Below, in pieces: positions 8,694-17,409 of a stretch of 64,000 nt of DNA; the first letter of the stretch is position 1; every line of letters starts with the position of its first letter. The translations under genes and the position numbers were made by a program. Under the pieces are notes generated by a model. That model had not been told where the DNA came from. It did no database searches and was given only the letters and a program-made list of their open reading frames with translations. Origin of the DNA: Microvirga sp. (lineage in GTDB: Bacteria; Pseudomonadota; Alphaproteobacteria; Rhizobiales; Beijerinckiaceae); assembly GCF_014699075.1 (NCBI RefSeq), contig NZ_JACXAB010000006.1, forward strand, positions 1 to 64,000, read 5' to 3'.

Positions 8694-9806
8694 TCACACC
8701 TCCACCCACCGCCCCTCATGCGCGCTGCGCGCAACCGCATCCACCGTGCGCTCGATGCGGATGCCGTCCTCGAACGTGATCAGGTGAGCCGCCTCGCCGC
8801 TGATGCGTCGGATCAGTTCGCGGCACTCGATGATCTTCAGATCGTTGAAGCCGAGCCCATGGCCGGGCGCCGGAATGAACTTGTCGTAGGGCGGATGCTG
8901 CGGCCCGGTGAGGATGGTGCGGAAGCCCTGGGTCTCCTTGGCTCCGTCAATCGTATAGAGCTGCACCTCGTTCATGCGCTCCTGGTCGTACACGATGGTG
9001 CCCTTCGCGCCGAACAACTGCACGAAAATGCGACCCTTGCGACCCCAGGCGGAACGGTTGAGCGCGATCATCCCGGATGCGCCGCTCGTTAGTTCGATCA
9101 TGGTGGTGGCGATGTCGTAGGTCTCCACGGGGCGACGCCCGCCGCCTTGCACAGGCCTATCCGCATAGGGCTTCGCCATGTGGCCGCAGACGCGCCGCAC
9201 GCCGCCGAACAGAACGCGGATCAGGCTCAAGGCATGGACGCCGAAATCATCGAGCGCGCCGTGGCCTGAGGTCGCCTCGCTCTTCCAGTAGAAGAGCGCC
9301 TCAGGGTCCGCCATGAAGTCCTCATCCATCTCGAGGCGCACATGGTTCACATCCCCGATCTGCCCTTCGTCGAGAAGGCGCCGGATCAGGCGCACAACCG
9401 GGTTCTGAATGTAATTGTAGCCGAGGGCCGCAACCTTGCCTGACGCGCGGGCCGCCGCCAGCATGCGCTCGGCATCCTCAAGCCGCGTCGCCATCGGCTT
9501 CTCGCACCACACATGCTTTCCGGCCTCCAGGGCCGCAATGGCCATCTCGGGATGGAAGGCGTTCGGCGTGGTGATCGACACCACGTCGACCGCAGGATCG
9601 GTGGCAAGCGTGCGCCAGTCGCCGGTGCCCCGCGCGAAGCCGAGTTCCTGCGCTTTTCTGTCGGCCAGCTCCTGCGAATGCTCGGCCAGCACCGCAAGGC
9701 GCGGCCGCGCCACATCGCCGAATACGGCCGCAACGGCATTCCAAGCGAGCGCGTGGCACTTGCCCATATAACCCGTGCCGATGAGGCCGACGCCGAGAGA
9801 TGTCAT
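8694..9806 (-). CDS. Gfo/Idh/MocA-family dehydrogenase, inositol-locus associated
   Basis: A 370-residue NAD(P)-dependent oxidoreductase. The Rossmann motif GLIGTGYMGKCHA is at about residues 8-20, the signature EKPMA near residue 100, and a catalytic-type D..H pattern (LDDFGVHALSL) in the C-terminal sheet domain. Members oxidise sugars or inositols at a hydroxyl carbon. It lies downstream of, and in the same direction as, the sugar ABC transporter, separated by a 142-bp gap with a palindromic repeat. It therefore plausibly handles a second inositol isomer (scyllo- or chiro-) or a related cyclitol beside IolG; that is inference from position. The substrate cannot be read from sequence. Confidence 0.85.
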   Translation of the reverse strand: MTSLGVGLIGTGYMGKCHALAWNAVAAVFGDVARPRLAVLAEHSQELADRKAQELGFARGTGDWRTLATDPAVDVVSITTPNAFHPEMAIAALEAGKHVWCEKPMATRLEDAERMLAAARASGKVAALGYNYIQNPVVRLIRRLLDEGQIGDVNHVRLEMDEDFMADPEALFYWKSEATSGHGALDDFGVHALSLIRVLFGGVRRVCGHMAKPYADRPVQGGGRRPVETYDIATTMIELTSGASGMIALNRSAWGRKGRIFVQLFGAKGTIVYDQERMNEVQLYTIDGAKETQGFRTILTGPQHPPYDKFIPAPGHGLGFNDLKIIECRELIRRISGEAAHLITFEDGIRIERTVDAVARSAHEGRWVEV

Positions 9807-9829
9807 GCGCTTGCTCCTTATCTACTGCC

Positions 9830-9927
9830 CTCATCCTGAGGAGGTCACGCAGTGACCGTCTCGAAGGAGGCTCCAGAGAGCACTGGATGATCCTTCGAGA
9901 CGCAGCTGCGCTGCTCCTCAGGATGAG
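9830..9927. repeat. Long inverted repeat between the dehydrogenase and ABC genes
   Basis: Nested inverted arms: CTCATCCTGAGGA (9830-9842) pairs with TCCTCAGGATGAG (9915-9927), and inside it CGTCTCGAAGGA (9857-9868) pairs with TCCTTCGAGACG (9891-9902). The RNA could form a long cruciform-like hairpin after the ABC ATPase gene. It is repeat-family sequence common in this bacterial order and may lower read-through into the dehydrogenase gene. Confidence 0.75.
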
Positions 9928-9948
9928 AGCAGTGTATAGAGACTGTCG

Positions 9949-10734
9949 TTAAACCATCCCGCCGAGCTCTGCCGACACCGCCTGCAACTCTTTGCCGCCC
10001 GCCATGAGGTTCTGCAGCTCGTCAATGGCGATCTCGGATTTCGCGTAGGTGCCAAGCGTCTTGCCGCGGTTGAGCACGGTGAAGCGGTCGCCCACCGCAT
10101 AGGCGTGGCGCACGTTGTGGGTGATGAAGATCACACCGAGCCCTCTCTGGCGCACCTGATGGATGTATTTCAGCACCATGGAGGTCTGCGCCACGCCGAG
10201 GGCCGAGGTGGGCTCGTCGAGGATCAGCACCTTGGCGCCGAAATAAACCGCGCGGGCAATGGCCACGCATTGGCGCTCGCCGCCCGACAGCGTGCCCACC
10301 GCCTGGTGTGGATCGCGCACATCAATGCCGATTTTGTGCATCTCCTCGCGGGTGACCTCGTCGCAATGATCGAAGTCGACGCGGCGGAACGGCCAGACGC
10401 CCTTCACCGGCTCGCGGCCCATGAAGAAGTTGCGCGTCACCGACATGAGCGGGATCATCGCAAGGTCCTGGTAGACCGTGGCGATGCCCGCATCGAGCGC
10501 GTCGCGCGGGCTGGCGAAAGACACAGGCTTGCCCTCGACCAGGAAGTCGCCGGAGGTCGGCTTGTGAACGCCAGCGAGCGTCTTGATGAGCGTCGACTTG
10601 CCGGCGCCGTTGTCGCCGAGCAGGCACATGACCTCGCCGCGATGAACGTTGAGCGACACGCCGGACAGCGCGATCACGGAGCCGAAATGCTTGACGAGGT
10701 TGCGGATCTCGATGAGCGGAACCTGGTTCTCCAT
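9949..10734 (-). CDS. Sugar ABC transporter ATPase (single NBD), probable inositol uptake
   Basis: A 261-residue ATPase that powers import with the permease and binding protein encoded just upstream. Walker A GDNGAGKS is near residue 38, the ABC signature LSGGERQ near 150 and Walker B with [10 protein letters not shown] near 172. It has only one nucleotide-binding domain, as in the rhizobial FrcA type, rather than the fused double domain of RbsA/XylG. Its ATG overlaps the permease stop by one base (TGATG), showing tight coupling. The substrate is inferred to be myo-inositol from the adjoining iol genes; fructose or ribose-like sugars remain possible. Confidence 0.9.
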   Translation of the reverse strand: MENQVPLIEIRNLVKHFGSVIALSGVSLNVHRGEVMCLLGDNGAGKSTLIKTLAGVHKPTSGDFLVEGKPVSFASPRDALDAGIATVYQDLAMIPLMSVTRNFFMGREPVKGVWPFRRVDFDHCDEVTREEMHKIGIDVRDPHQAVGTLSGGERQCVAIARAVYFGAKVLILDEPTSALGVAQTSMVLKYIHQVRQRGLGVIFITHNVRHAYAVGDRFTVLNRGKTLGTYAKSEIAIDELQNLMAGGKELQAVSAELGGMV

Positions 10735-11876
10735 CAGCGCTCTCCCGTCACCTTGCGGCGGATGAAGTTGTTGAACAGCACCGCGAGCAGCAGCATGGCG
10801 CCGAGGAAAACCTGGAACCAGTCGGAATCGAAGCGCGTGTAGGTGAGGCCGATGGACACCATGCCGAAGATGATGGCGCCGAAGAACGCCCCGATGGCCG
10901 AGCCGTAGCCGCCGGTGAGCAGGCAGCCGCCGATCACCGCCGCGATGATGGCCTCGAACTCCTTCTGGAATCCGCGCCGTGCATCGGTCGAGCCCGCATC
11001 GAGCACGGTCAGAACGGCGACCAGCGCAGCCGCAAAGGCGGTGAGCATGAAGAGAGCGGTCTTCACCCGGTCCACGGGCACGCCGGAATTACGCGCCGCA
11101 TTCGGATCGCCGCCCGCGGCAAAGATCCAGTTGCCGGCGCGCGTGCGCAGGAGGATCCAGGTGGCGACAAGCGCGAAGCCCACGAACCAGACGATGGAGA
11201 CCGGCACGCCCGTGACCGTCGGCGTGCCATTGGGAAACTTGCCGATGAGATCGTTGGCGGCGAGCCACGCGAAGACGCCCTCGAAGGCGACGCCGGAGAA
11301 CAGCTCGCGGATGAGGCCCTCACCGGCCTGATCGCCGATGCCGCGCATCTGGGTCGACCCGCCGGTGGCCCATTTGAGGCCGACCAGCGAGAGCCCGCGC
11401 AGGATGAACAGGAAAGCCAGCGTCACGATGAAGGACGGAAGCCGGCTGCGGATGACGATCTGGCCGTTGAGGCCTCCGAGCAGGGCCGCGACGGCGAAGG
11501 TGGCCACGATCGCCAGCAGCAGGGGCCAGCTGTTGAGGGTAAGGAACGCGCCGAAGATGAGCCCGGTAAAGGCGACCATGGAGCCGATGGAGAGATCGAA
11601 CTCGCCGCCGATCATCAGGAGCGCCGCCGCAATGGCGAGGATTCCGAGCTGGGCTGCGGGCGAGAGGATGTTCATGATGCCGGCGAGCGTGAACATGGAC
11701 GCGTCGGCCGTGGAGGCGAAGAAGATCGCGACCAGGATGAGGCCGGCCAAGGCGCCCAGCTCGGGGCGCCGCATGATCTTGGTGACGAGGGAGACATCCC
11801 TCAGGCGCTCGTCCTGGATCTGCTTGACCGTTGAAGGCGGGCTGAGATCCGTGGTCGGCTGAGTGGTGTTCACCAT
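10734..11876 (-). CDS. Sugar ABC transporter permease
   Basis: A 380-residue inner-membrane permease of the BPD_transp_2 (RbsC/FrcC) family with about nine or ten hydrophobic helices from residue 50 onward and a long polar N-terminus. The conserved cytoplasmic coupling region ([20 protein letters not shown], here preceded by RTRA) and the G-rich segment [19 protein letters not shown] fit the family. The start at 11876 is favoured because GGGGAGG lies about six bases upstream; a frame from 11900 is longer but lacks a site. It sits between the binding-protein gene, from which a terminator-like hairpin separates it, and the ATPase gene. Confidence 0.9.
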   Translation of the reverse strand: MVNTTQPTTDLSPPSTVKQIQDERLRDVSLVTKIMRRPELGALAGLILVAIFFASTADASMFTLAGIMNILSPAAQLGILAIAAALLMIGGEFDLSIGSMVAFTGLIFGAFLTLNSWPLLLAIVATFAVAALLGGLNGQIVIRSRLPSFIVTLAFLFILRGLSLVGLKWATGGSTQMRGIGDQAGEGLIRELFSGVAFEGVFAWLAANDLIGKFPNGTPTVTGVPVSIVWFVGFALVATWILLRTRAGNWIFAAGGDPNAARNSGVPVDRVKTALFMLTAFAAALVAVLTVLDAGSTDARRGFQKEFEAIIAAVIGGCLLTGGYGSAIGAFFGAIIFGMVSIGLTYTRFDSDWFQVFLGAMLLLAVLFNNFIRRKVTGER

Positions 11877-11906
11877 GGGCGCCTCCCCGAAAGAATACAA
11901 AAAATG

Positions 11907-11940
11907 AAAAGCCCGCGATCCGTGTGGACCGCGGGCTTTG
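11907..11940 (-). terminator. Intra-operon terminator/attenuator hairpin
   Basis: On the minus strand a 14-bp near-perfect stem (AAAGCCCGCGGTCC / GGATCGCGGGCTTT, one G-T pair) with a 4-base loop is followed by TTCATTTTTTG. It lies just after the binding-protein stop and before the permease ribosome binding site, so it probably makes most transcripts end after the binding protein and leaves the membrane components at a lower level. Confidence 0.75.
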
Positions 11941-11948
11941 CGTCGTGG

Positions 11949-12890
11949 TTAGCGAATGCCCTTGGCGGAGAGATCAACCACCTGGGCGGCCTTCTCCTTG
12001 GTGATCAGGTTCGGGCCCGAGGCCACGTCGCCGCCCGGCATCAGTCCGTACTTGGCGTAGTTGGCCAGGAACACCACCGGCAGATAGCCCTGGAGATATT
12101 GCTGCTGGTCGATGGCGAAAACGGCCTCGCCGCCCGCCACGGACTTGAGGAAGCCCGCCGACATGTCGAAGGTGGCAACCCGAATGGCGCCGGTCTTGCC
12201 CGCTTCCTTCACGGCCGCAACCGACGGCTCCCCGGCCGTGCCTGCGCCGAGCGCCAGGATCGTGTCGACGGACGCGTCAGCCGCAACCGCCGCCTTCACC
12301 TTGGCGCGGATGTCCGCCGGATCGTTCGACACGGGCAGGACCGTGACCTTGCCGCCGAAACCTTCCGTGAAGCCCTTGCAGCGCAGATCAAGCGAGACGT
12401 TGCCGACCTCCTGGTTCACGCACAGGCCGACCTTGCCGCCCATTTCCTTGAGCTTAGCCCCGGCAATGCGCCCGGCCTGAACCTCGTCCTGGCCCACATG
12501 GAGCAGAGCGCCGAGCTTCTTCGACACGTCGGAGCCGGAATTCATGGAGATCACCGGAATGCCGGCAGCCACCGCCTTCTGGATCGACGGCCCGAGCGCC
12601 GAAGCATCGGGGATCGACACGATCAAGCCGGCGGGCTTCTGGTTCACGGCGGCATCGATGAGCTGGCTCATGGCCACCATGTCGAAGGTCTCGGGGGCGC
12701 GGTAGTCGACCTGGACCTTCATGTCCTGGCCGCCTGCCGCCACGCCGTTCTTGACCACGGACCAGAACGGGTCGTTGGCCTGTCCGTGGCTGACGACGAT
12801 GATGCGGGAATTCTGCTGCGCGGCAGCTGGAGCAACCGCTGCGAGGGTCAGAGCAGCAACTGCTGCAAGGCCTGTGACGAGTGATTTCAT
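11949..12890 (-). CDS. Periplasmic sugar-binding protein of ABC transporter
   Basis: A 313-residue type 1 periplasmic binding protein. The N-terminus is a classical Sec signal (MKSLVTGLAAVAALTLAAVA, cleavage after AAA before QQNS). The mature protein follows the RbsB/FrcB pattern: IIVVSHGQANDPFW, a LIDAAVNQKPAGLIVSIPDA segment for the first lobe, and VISMNSGSD after it. It delivers the solute to the permease/ATPase pair encoded downstream. With the RpiR regulator divergently encoded and iol genes beyond, myo-inositol is the likely ligand (inference). AGGAAG upstream of the ATG fits a ribosome binding site. Confidence 0.9.
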   Translation of the reverse strand: MKSLVTGLAAVAALTLAAVAPAAAQQNSRIIVVSHGQANDPFWSVVKNGVAAGGQDMKVQVDYRAPETFDMVAMSQLIDAAVNQKPAGLIVSIPDASALGPSIQKAVAAGIPVISMNSGSDVSKKLGALLHVGQDEVQAGRIAGAKLKEMGGKVGLCVNQEVGNVSLDLRCKGFTEGFGGKVTVLPVSNDPADIRAKVKAAVAADASVDTILALGAGTAGEPSVAAVKEAGKTGAIRVATFDMSAGFLKSVAGGEAVFAIDQQQYLQGYLPVVFLANYAKYGLMPGGDVASGPNLITKEKAAQVVDLSAKGIR

Positions 12891-13025
12891 GTGCTTCCTC
12901 CCAACTGGTATCTCATGCGCTCGATCTGCCAGAGATCTGGCTCGGCTGAGCGGTGCGGCTTTCAGCGCCGCTGGTATGAGTTGTCAGGGAAACACCAGAT
13001 GATTCGAGAGCGAATCGTCCGTTTC

Positions 13026-13073
13026 CTGGCGTTCCCTCTGCTGGCCCAGTCGCTCCTTTAAGCGGAACGCCAG
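13026..13073. promoter_or_regulatory. 10-bp inverted repeat in the transporter/regulator divergent region
   Basis: CTGGCGTTCC (13026-13035) and GGAACGCCAG (13064-13073) are perfectly inverted with 28 bases between them. It could be a leader hairpin in the binding-protein mRNA or two half-sites for a regulator; the sequence does not decide. Confidence 0.5.
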
Positions 13074-13093
13074 AACCTTTTTGTTTATATATT

Positions 13094-13107
13094 GGAATTT
13101 TTATTCC
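13094..13107. promoter_or_regulatory. Palindrome GGAA-N6-TTCC, probable IolR operator
   Basis: GGAATTTTTATTCC is a perfect GGAA-N6-TTCC palindrome 68 bp before the RpiR-regulator ATG and about 200 bp before the binding-protein gene. Sinorhizobium IolR is recalled to act on GGAA-N6-TTCC sites. Two related copies lie between iolG and iolC. Confidence 0.65.
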
Positions 13108-13174
13108 ATTTTTGTAGGATTGGTGTCAAGGCCCGATCTGGAGCCGCAGGTGGGTCGCAAGGGCAGGTAAGCGC

Positions 13175-14017
13175 ATGGACGAGGCAGAGGTCACCACGGA
13201 GGCTCCGGACAGTTTCGACGGACTTCGGACGCTTCTGCTCAGCCGCCATGACGCCATGCCCAAACGGCTGAAGCAGCTCGCGGCTTTCGCCCTGGAGCAT
13301 CCCGAGGACGTGGCGTTCGGCACGGTGGCGGGCATTGCCGAGCATGCGGGCGTACAGCCCTCGACCCTGGTGCGCTTCGCCAAGAGCCTCGGCTATGACG
13401 GCTTCTCTCACCTGCAGCAGATCTTTCGCGATCGCCTGCGGGAGCGCTTTCCGGATTATCGCGAGCGCCTGAAGGGCTTGCGCGATGCCGAGGGGCATCA
13501 CATCCACGCAGCCTCCCTGCTGGAAGGCTTCACCAATGCCGCCGCCGTCTCGCTGGACCGGATGCACAGCTCCGTGCGTCCGGAAGAACTGTCCCGCGCC
13601 ATCGAAACGCTCGCCAAGGCCGACACGATCTATCTGCTCGGCGCGCGCCGCGTGTTTCCCGTGATCGCCTATTGCGCCTATGCGTTCGGCAAGCTCGGGG
13701 TACGGGCGATCCTCATCGATCATGTGGGCCAAATCGGCCCGGAGCAACTCGCCACCGCCACAAAGCGCGACGCGGTGCTCGCCATCAGCTTCACGCCCTA
13801 CGCGCCCGTCACCGCCGATCTCGCCGCCGCCGCAGCGCAGCGCAACGTGCCGGTGGTGGCGATCACGGATTCGGCCTTCAGCCCGCTGGTGACGAGCGCC
13901 GATGTATGGCTGGAGGTAGCGGAGGCCGATTTCGGCGCCTTCCGGTCGCTGTCCGCGTCGTTTGCGCTGGCGATGGCATTGGCCGTCGGCACGGCGGAGA
14001 AGCGGGCGGAGGGGTGA
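13175..14017 (+). CDS. iolR: RpiR/MurR-family regulator, probable inositol-catabolism repressor IolR
   Basis: A 280-residue transcription factor with an N-terminal RpiR helix-turn-helix (about residues 15-90; TVAGIAEHAGVQPSTLVRFAKSLGY contains the recognition helix, given here only as its key segment VQPSTLVRFAK) and a C-terminal SIS sugar-phosphate-binding domain (about 125-260; IYLLGARRVF, then AISFTPYAP). The domain order and position in an iol locus match rhizobial IolR, where an inositol-derived sugar phosphate is thought to relieve repression. It diverges from the ABC transporter genes and precedes iolG on the opposite strand. The symbol is assigned by architecture and context, not by experiment. 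Confidence 0.8.
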   Translation: MDEAEVTTEAPDSFDGLRTLLLSRHDAMPKRLKQLAAFALEHPEDVAFGTVAGIAEHAGVQPSTLVRFAKSLGYDGFSHLQQIFRDRLRERFPDYRERLKGLRDAEGHHIHAASLLEGFTNAAAVSLDRMHSSVRPEELSRAIETLAKADTIYLLGARRVFPVIAYCAYAFGKLGVRAILIDHVGQIGPEQLATATKRDAVLAISFTPYAPVTADLAAAAAQRNVPVVAITDSAFSPLVTSADVWLEVAEADFGAFRSLSASFALAMALAVGTAEKRAEG

Positions 14018-14025
14018 CCACCTGG

Positions 14026-14272
14026 CGTCATCCCAGACGGCAGAGCCGATCCGGGATCGCTGGACAAGAATGGCACCGGAATAATCACTGTCATCCCCGC
14101 GCAGGCGGGGATCCATAAACGCGACGTTTCCAGGAGGGCGAGCAGCGTCGCACCTCTTGCTGCACTGTCAGCGTTTATGGATCCCGGGCTCCGCTGGCGC
14201 GCCCCCGGGATGACAGCGCTGGGCTGGTTTGCCCGATCCCGGATCTTCGCTGCGCTTCGTCCGGGATGACGC
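14026..14272. repeat. Mosaic of GTCATCCC-type repeat units
   Basis: The gap between the converging regulator and iolG genes is repeat sequence. One unit (14026-14062) matches the one at 8458. It is followed by CATCCCCGCGCAGGCGGGGATCC with TTTATGGATCCCGGGC as inverted partner, and then by GATCCCGGATC ... TCCGGGATGACGCG. Several of these can pair with each other. No ORF of note is present. Confidence 0.7.
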
Positions 14273-14278
14273 GTGGGA

Positions 14279-15268
14279 TTACACCCGCACCGGCTTTCCG
14301 CTCTGCGCCGACTCCGTGGCCGCATCTGCCAGCCTCTGAGCCATGAGGCCATCATAGCCGGTCGGGTTGCACGGCTTGCCGTCGCGGATGGCGTTCAGGA
14401 ACGTGGTGAGCTCGTCGCGATAAGCGTCCGCATAGCGCTCCAGGAAGAAGTCCTGCACCGGATCGGCGGTGACGCCCGACGCATTGGCCACCTCCACGGT
14501 GGTGCGGTGGATGTTGCCGGCGCGGATCATGCCCTTCGAGCCATGCACTTCGATGCGCTGGTCGTAGCCGTAGGTGGCGCGGCGGGAGTTGGAGATCTGG
14601 ACGATCCGGCCCTTGGCGGTCTTGAGCATCACGGCAGCGGTGTCCACGTCACCCGCCTGGCCGATGGCCGAGTCCACCAGGGACGAGCCGACCGCATGCA
14701 CCTCCACCGGCTCGTCGCCCAGCAGCAGAAAGCGGGCCATGTCGAGGTCGTGGATCATCATGTCCCGGAACAGGCCGCCGGAGGTGGCGATGTAGCTCAC
14801 CGGCGGAGGACCGGGATCGCGGGAGAGGATCGTCACAAGCTCCACCTCGCCCACCTCGCCGTCAGCGAGACGGCGGCGGAGGCTGGCGAAGTTCGGATCG
14901 AAGCGGCGGTTGAAGCCGATCATCAGCGGCGTGCCGGCCTTCTCCACCGTGGCAAGGCAGGCCTCGATGCGGGCGCTCGAGAGATCCACCGGCTTCTCGC
15001 AGAACACCGCCTTGCCGGCACGCGCGCCACGCTCGATCAGGTCGGCATGGGTGGTGGTCGGCGTGCAGACCAGAATGGCGTCCACATCGGAGCGCTCCAC
15101 GATCTCGTCCAAGGACGCGACCTCCGCGCCTGTGGCTGCTGCCAGCTCCTGCGCCGAAGGGGCATGTGGGTCGGCGACCGCCACGAGGCGGGCGTCGGGA
15201 TGGCTGGCGGCGTTGCGCCCGTGAATGCGGCCGATTCGGCCAGCGCCCAGAACGGCGATCCTGATCAT
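14279..15268 (-). CDS. iolG: myo-inositol 2-dehydrogenase
   Basis: A 329-residue Gfo/Idh/MocA enzyme that oxidises myo-inositol to 2-keto-myo-inositol (scyllo-inosose) with NAD+, the first step of inositol breakdown. The Rossmann motif VLGAGRIGRIHGRN starts at residue 6, EKP is at residues 91-93, and the catalytic D-x3-H pattern appears in FRDMMIHDLDMARF. Its length and N-terminus (MIRIAVLGAGRIGRIH) match bacterial inositol dehydrogenases well. It diverges from iolC across a 143-bp region containing two tandem operator-like palindromes, so both directions are probably controlled together. Confidence 0.92.
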   Translation of the reverse strand: MIRIAVLGAGRIGRIHGRNAASHPDARLVAVADPHAPSAQELAAATGAEVASLDEIVERSDVDAILVCTPTTTHADLIERGARAGKAVFCEKPVDLSSARIEACLATVEKAGTPLMIGFNRRFDPNFASLRRRLADGEVGEVELVTILSRDPGPPPVSYIATSGGLFRDMMIHDLDMARFLLLGDEPVEVHAVGSSLVDSAIGQAGDVDTAAVMLKTAKGRIVQISNSRRATYGYDQRIEVHGSKGMIRAGNIHRTTVEVANASGVTADPVQDFFLERYADAYRDELTTFLNAIRDGKPCNPTGYDGLMAQRLADAATESAQSGKPVRV

Positions 15269-15306
15269 GTTTCCCCTCAGATCCTTTGCCGGCTACGGCA
15301 ACTTTT

Positions 15307-15320
15307 AGAATTGATATTCC
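15307..15320. promoter_or_regulatory. Operator-like site AGAA-N6-TTCC (iolG/iolC)
   Basis: AGAATTGATATTCC; on the minus strand it reads GGAA-N6-TTCT, one base from the perfect palindrome at 13094. The flanks also match (TTGGAAT at both places). It lies 39 bp upstream of iolG. Confidence 0.6.
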
Positions 15321-15336
15321 AACATAAGTTGCTAAT

Positions 15337-15350
15337 AGAATAAACGTTCT
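15337..15350. promoter_or_regulatory. Operator-like site AGAA-N6-TTCT (iolG/iolC)
   Basis: AGAATAAACGTTCT is a perfect palindrome in its arms and starts exactly 30 bp after the neighbouring site at 15307. This spacing, near three helical turns, would let two repressor dimers bind one DNA face between iolG and iolC. Confidence 0.55.
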
Positions 15351-15411
15351 ATAGCCGCAAGGGCCGAACGGCCCTCGCCCGGTGCTAACGCCCGAGAGCG
15401 GGAGGAATAGC

Positions 15412-17325
15412 ATGAAGCCAGCCCTCGATGTCATCACCATCGGTCGCTCCTCGGTCGATCTCTATGGCCAGCAGGTGGGCGGGCGGCTGGAGGACATGGC
15501 CTCCTTCTCCAAGGCGGTCGGCGGCTGCCCGGCCAACATCGCCATCGGCACAGCCCGGCTCGGCTTGAAATCGGGCCTCGTCACCCGCGTCGGCGACGAG
15601 GCCATGGGCCGCTTCATCCGCGAGCAGATGGAGCGCGAGGGTGTCGCGACGCAAGGCATCGTCACCGACAAGCAGCGTCTCACAGCCCTCGTAATTCTCG
15701 GCGTGCGGGACGAAGACTCCTTTCCGCTGATCTTCTATCGCGACAACTGCGCCGACATGGCGCTGACCGAGAGCGACATCAGCGAGACCTTCATCGCCTC
15801 GGCGGCAGCCGTTGTCGTCACCGGCACGCATTTTTCTCGTGAGACGACCGCTGCCGCTCAGAAGAAGGCCATTCGCGTCGCGAAAGCGCATGGACGCAAG
15901 GTCGTGTTCGACGTGGATTACCGCCCCAATCTCTGGGGCCTCCTCGGCCATGGTGCGGGCGAATCGCGCTATGTGCGCTCCGATGCAGTCACGGAGCATC
16001 TGCAACCGATCCTCGCCGATTGCGATCTCATCGTCGGCACGGAAGAAGAGCTGCACATCGCGGGTGGATCGGAGAATACGCTGGAGGCGATCCGCGCCAT
16101 CCGCACGGCCTCGAAGGCCACCATCGTGTGCAAGCGCGGGCCCATGGGCTGCGTGGTGTTTCCCGATGCCATTCCAGACTCGCTCGATGACGGCGTGAAG
16201 GGGCCCGGCTTCCCGGTCGAGGTCTACAACGTGCTCGGCGCCGGTGACGCCTTTCTGTCCGGCTTCCTGCGCGGCTGGTTGAAGGGTGAGCCCCTCGAGA
16301 CCTGCTGCGCCTATGCCAATGCGAGCGGCGCCTTTGCCGTGTCGCGCCTGCTCTGCTCGCCCGAGATCCCGACCTTTCCCGAGCTGCAGCATTTCCTCAA
16401 AACGGGCAGCCGGCACAAGGCCCTGCGTTTCGACGAGGACATCAACCACATTCACTGGGCAACCACGCGCCGGCCACAACCCGACACTCTCATGGCGCTG
16501 GCCATCGACCACCGCATGCAGCTGGAGGCGATGGCGCAGGAGATCGGCGCGCCAATCGAGCGCATTCCCGACTTCAAGGTGCTGGCTGTGCAAGCCGCAG
16601 CGCGGGTGGCGGATGGCCGCCCCGGCTTCGGCATGCTGATCGACGGCACATATGGCCGCGAGGCCCTGTTCCGCGCCGCCGATCATCCGTTCTGGATTGG
16701 CCGCCCGGTGGAACTGCCGGGCTCGCGCCCGCTCGATTTCGAAGGCGGCGGGTCGCTCGGTGCGAAGCTCGTGGAATGGCCGGTGGGACACACCATCAAG
16801 TGTCTGTGCTTCTACCATCCCGACGATCCGCCAGAGTTGAAGGAATGTCAGGAGCGCGACCTGCTGCGCCTCCATGATGCCGCACGCCGCATCGGCCGCG
16901 AATTGTTGGTGGAAATCATCGCCGGCAAGCACGGATCTCTCAAGACGGATACCGTCGCGGGCATCCTGCAGCGCCTCTACGATCTCGGCATCAAGCCCGA
17001 TTGGTGGAAGCTCGAGCCCCAGCGTGATGAAGCCGCCTGGCATGCCATCGGCCATGTGATCACGACGAACGATCCGTATTGCCGCGGCATTGTGCTGCTC
17101 GGACTCGAAGCGCCGGAGAACGAGCTGGAAGCAGCATTCGCGGCTGCAGCCAGGGAACCGCAGGTCAAGGGCTTCGCCGTCGGCCGCACGATCTTCAACG
17201 ACGCCGCGCGGCGCTGGCTGAAGGGCGAGATCACGGACGAGGCCGCCGTCAGCGACATGACCTCCCGCTTCCAGCGCCTTGTCGACGCGTGGCAGCGGGC
17301 ATCCGGCCGGGCGCAGGCCGCGTGA
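15412..17325 (+). CDS. iolC: 5-dehydro-2-deoxygluconokinase fused to aldolase-like DUF2090 domain
   Basis: A 637-residue two-domain enzyme. Residues 1 to about 325 are a PfkB kinase (GRSSVDLYGQQVGG at the start, and the closing signature NVLGAGDAFLSGF) that phosphorylates 2-deoxy-5-keto-gluconate. Residues about 335-637 are a DUF2090 domain, thought to act as the next enzyme, the 5-dehydro-2-deoxyphosphogluconate aldolase (IolJ function), yielding malonate semialdehyde and dihydroxyacetone phosphate. No separate iolJ is present nearby, which fits the fusion. The start at 15412 follows GGGAGGAA at a good distance; the frame from 15382 is not needed. First gene of the iolCDEB operon. Confidence 0.93.
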   Translation: MKPALDVITIGRSSVDLYGQQVGGRLEDMASFSKAVGGCPANIAIGTARLGLKSGLVTRVGDEAMGRFIREQMEREGVATQGIVTDKQRLTALVILGVRDEDSFPLIFYRDNCADMALTESDISETFIASAAAVVVTGTHFSRETTAAAQKKAIRVAKAHGRKVVFDVDYRPNLWGLLGHGAGESRYVRSDAVTEHLQPILADCDLIVGTEEELHIAGGSENTLEAIRAIRTASKATIVCKRGPMGCVVFPDAIPDSLDDGVKGPGFPVEVYNVLGAGDAFLSGFLRGWLKGEPLETCCAYANASGAFAVSRLLCSPEIPTFPELQHFLKTGSRHKALRFDEDINHIHWATTRRPQPDTLMALAIDHRMQLEAMAQEIGAPIERIPDFKVLAVQAAARVADGRPGFGMLIDGTYGREALFRAADHPFWIGRPVELPGSRPLDFEGGGSLGAKLVEWPVGHTIKCLCFYHPDDPPELKECQERDLLRLHDAARRIGRELLVEIIAGKHGSLKTDTVAGILQRLYDLGIKPDWWKLEPQRDEAAWHAIGHVITTNDPYCRGIVLLGLEAPENELEAAFAAAAREPQVKGFAVGRTIFNDAARRWLKGEITDEAAVSDMTSRFQRLVDAWQRASGRAQAA

Positions 17326-17409
17326 AGTCGACGGAGCTGTTATCCTGAAGACGAGCTTGAGAAGGCTGCGCCCCTCGTTCAAGGTCGGCGCCATTCGAGA
17401 GGAAAATCC

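Noticed and set aside
9830..9927. Possible CRISPR or small RNA at the long inverted repeat
   Set aside because: Only one nested inverted repeat, no regularly spaced direct repeats, no cas genes; it fits an intergenic repeat element.
8458..14272. Insertion sequence or genomic island around the inositol locus
   Set aside because: Repeats occur at both ends but there is no transposase, integrase, target duplication or shift in base use that I can see.
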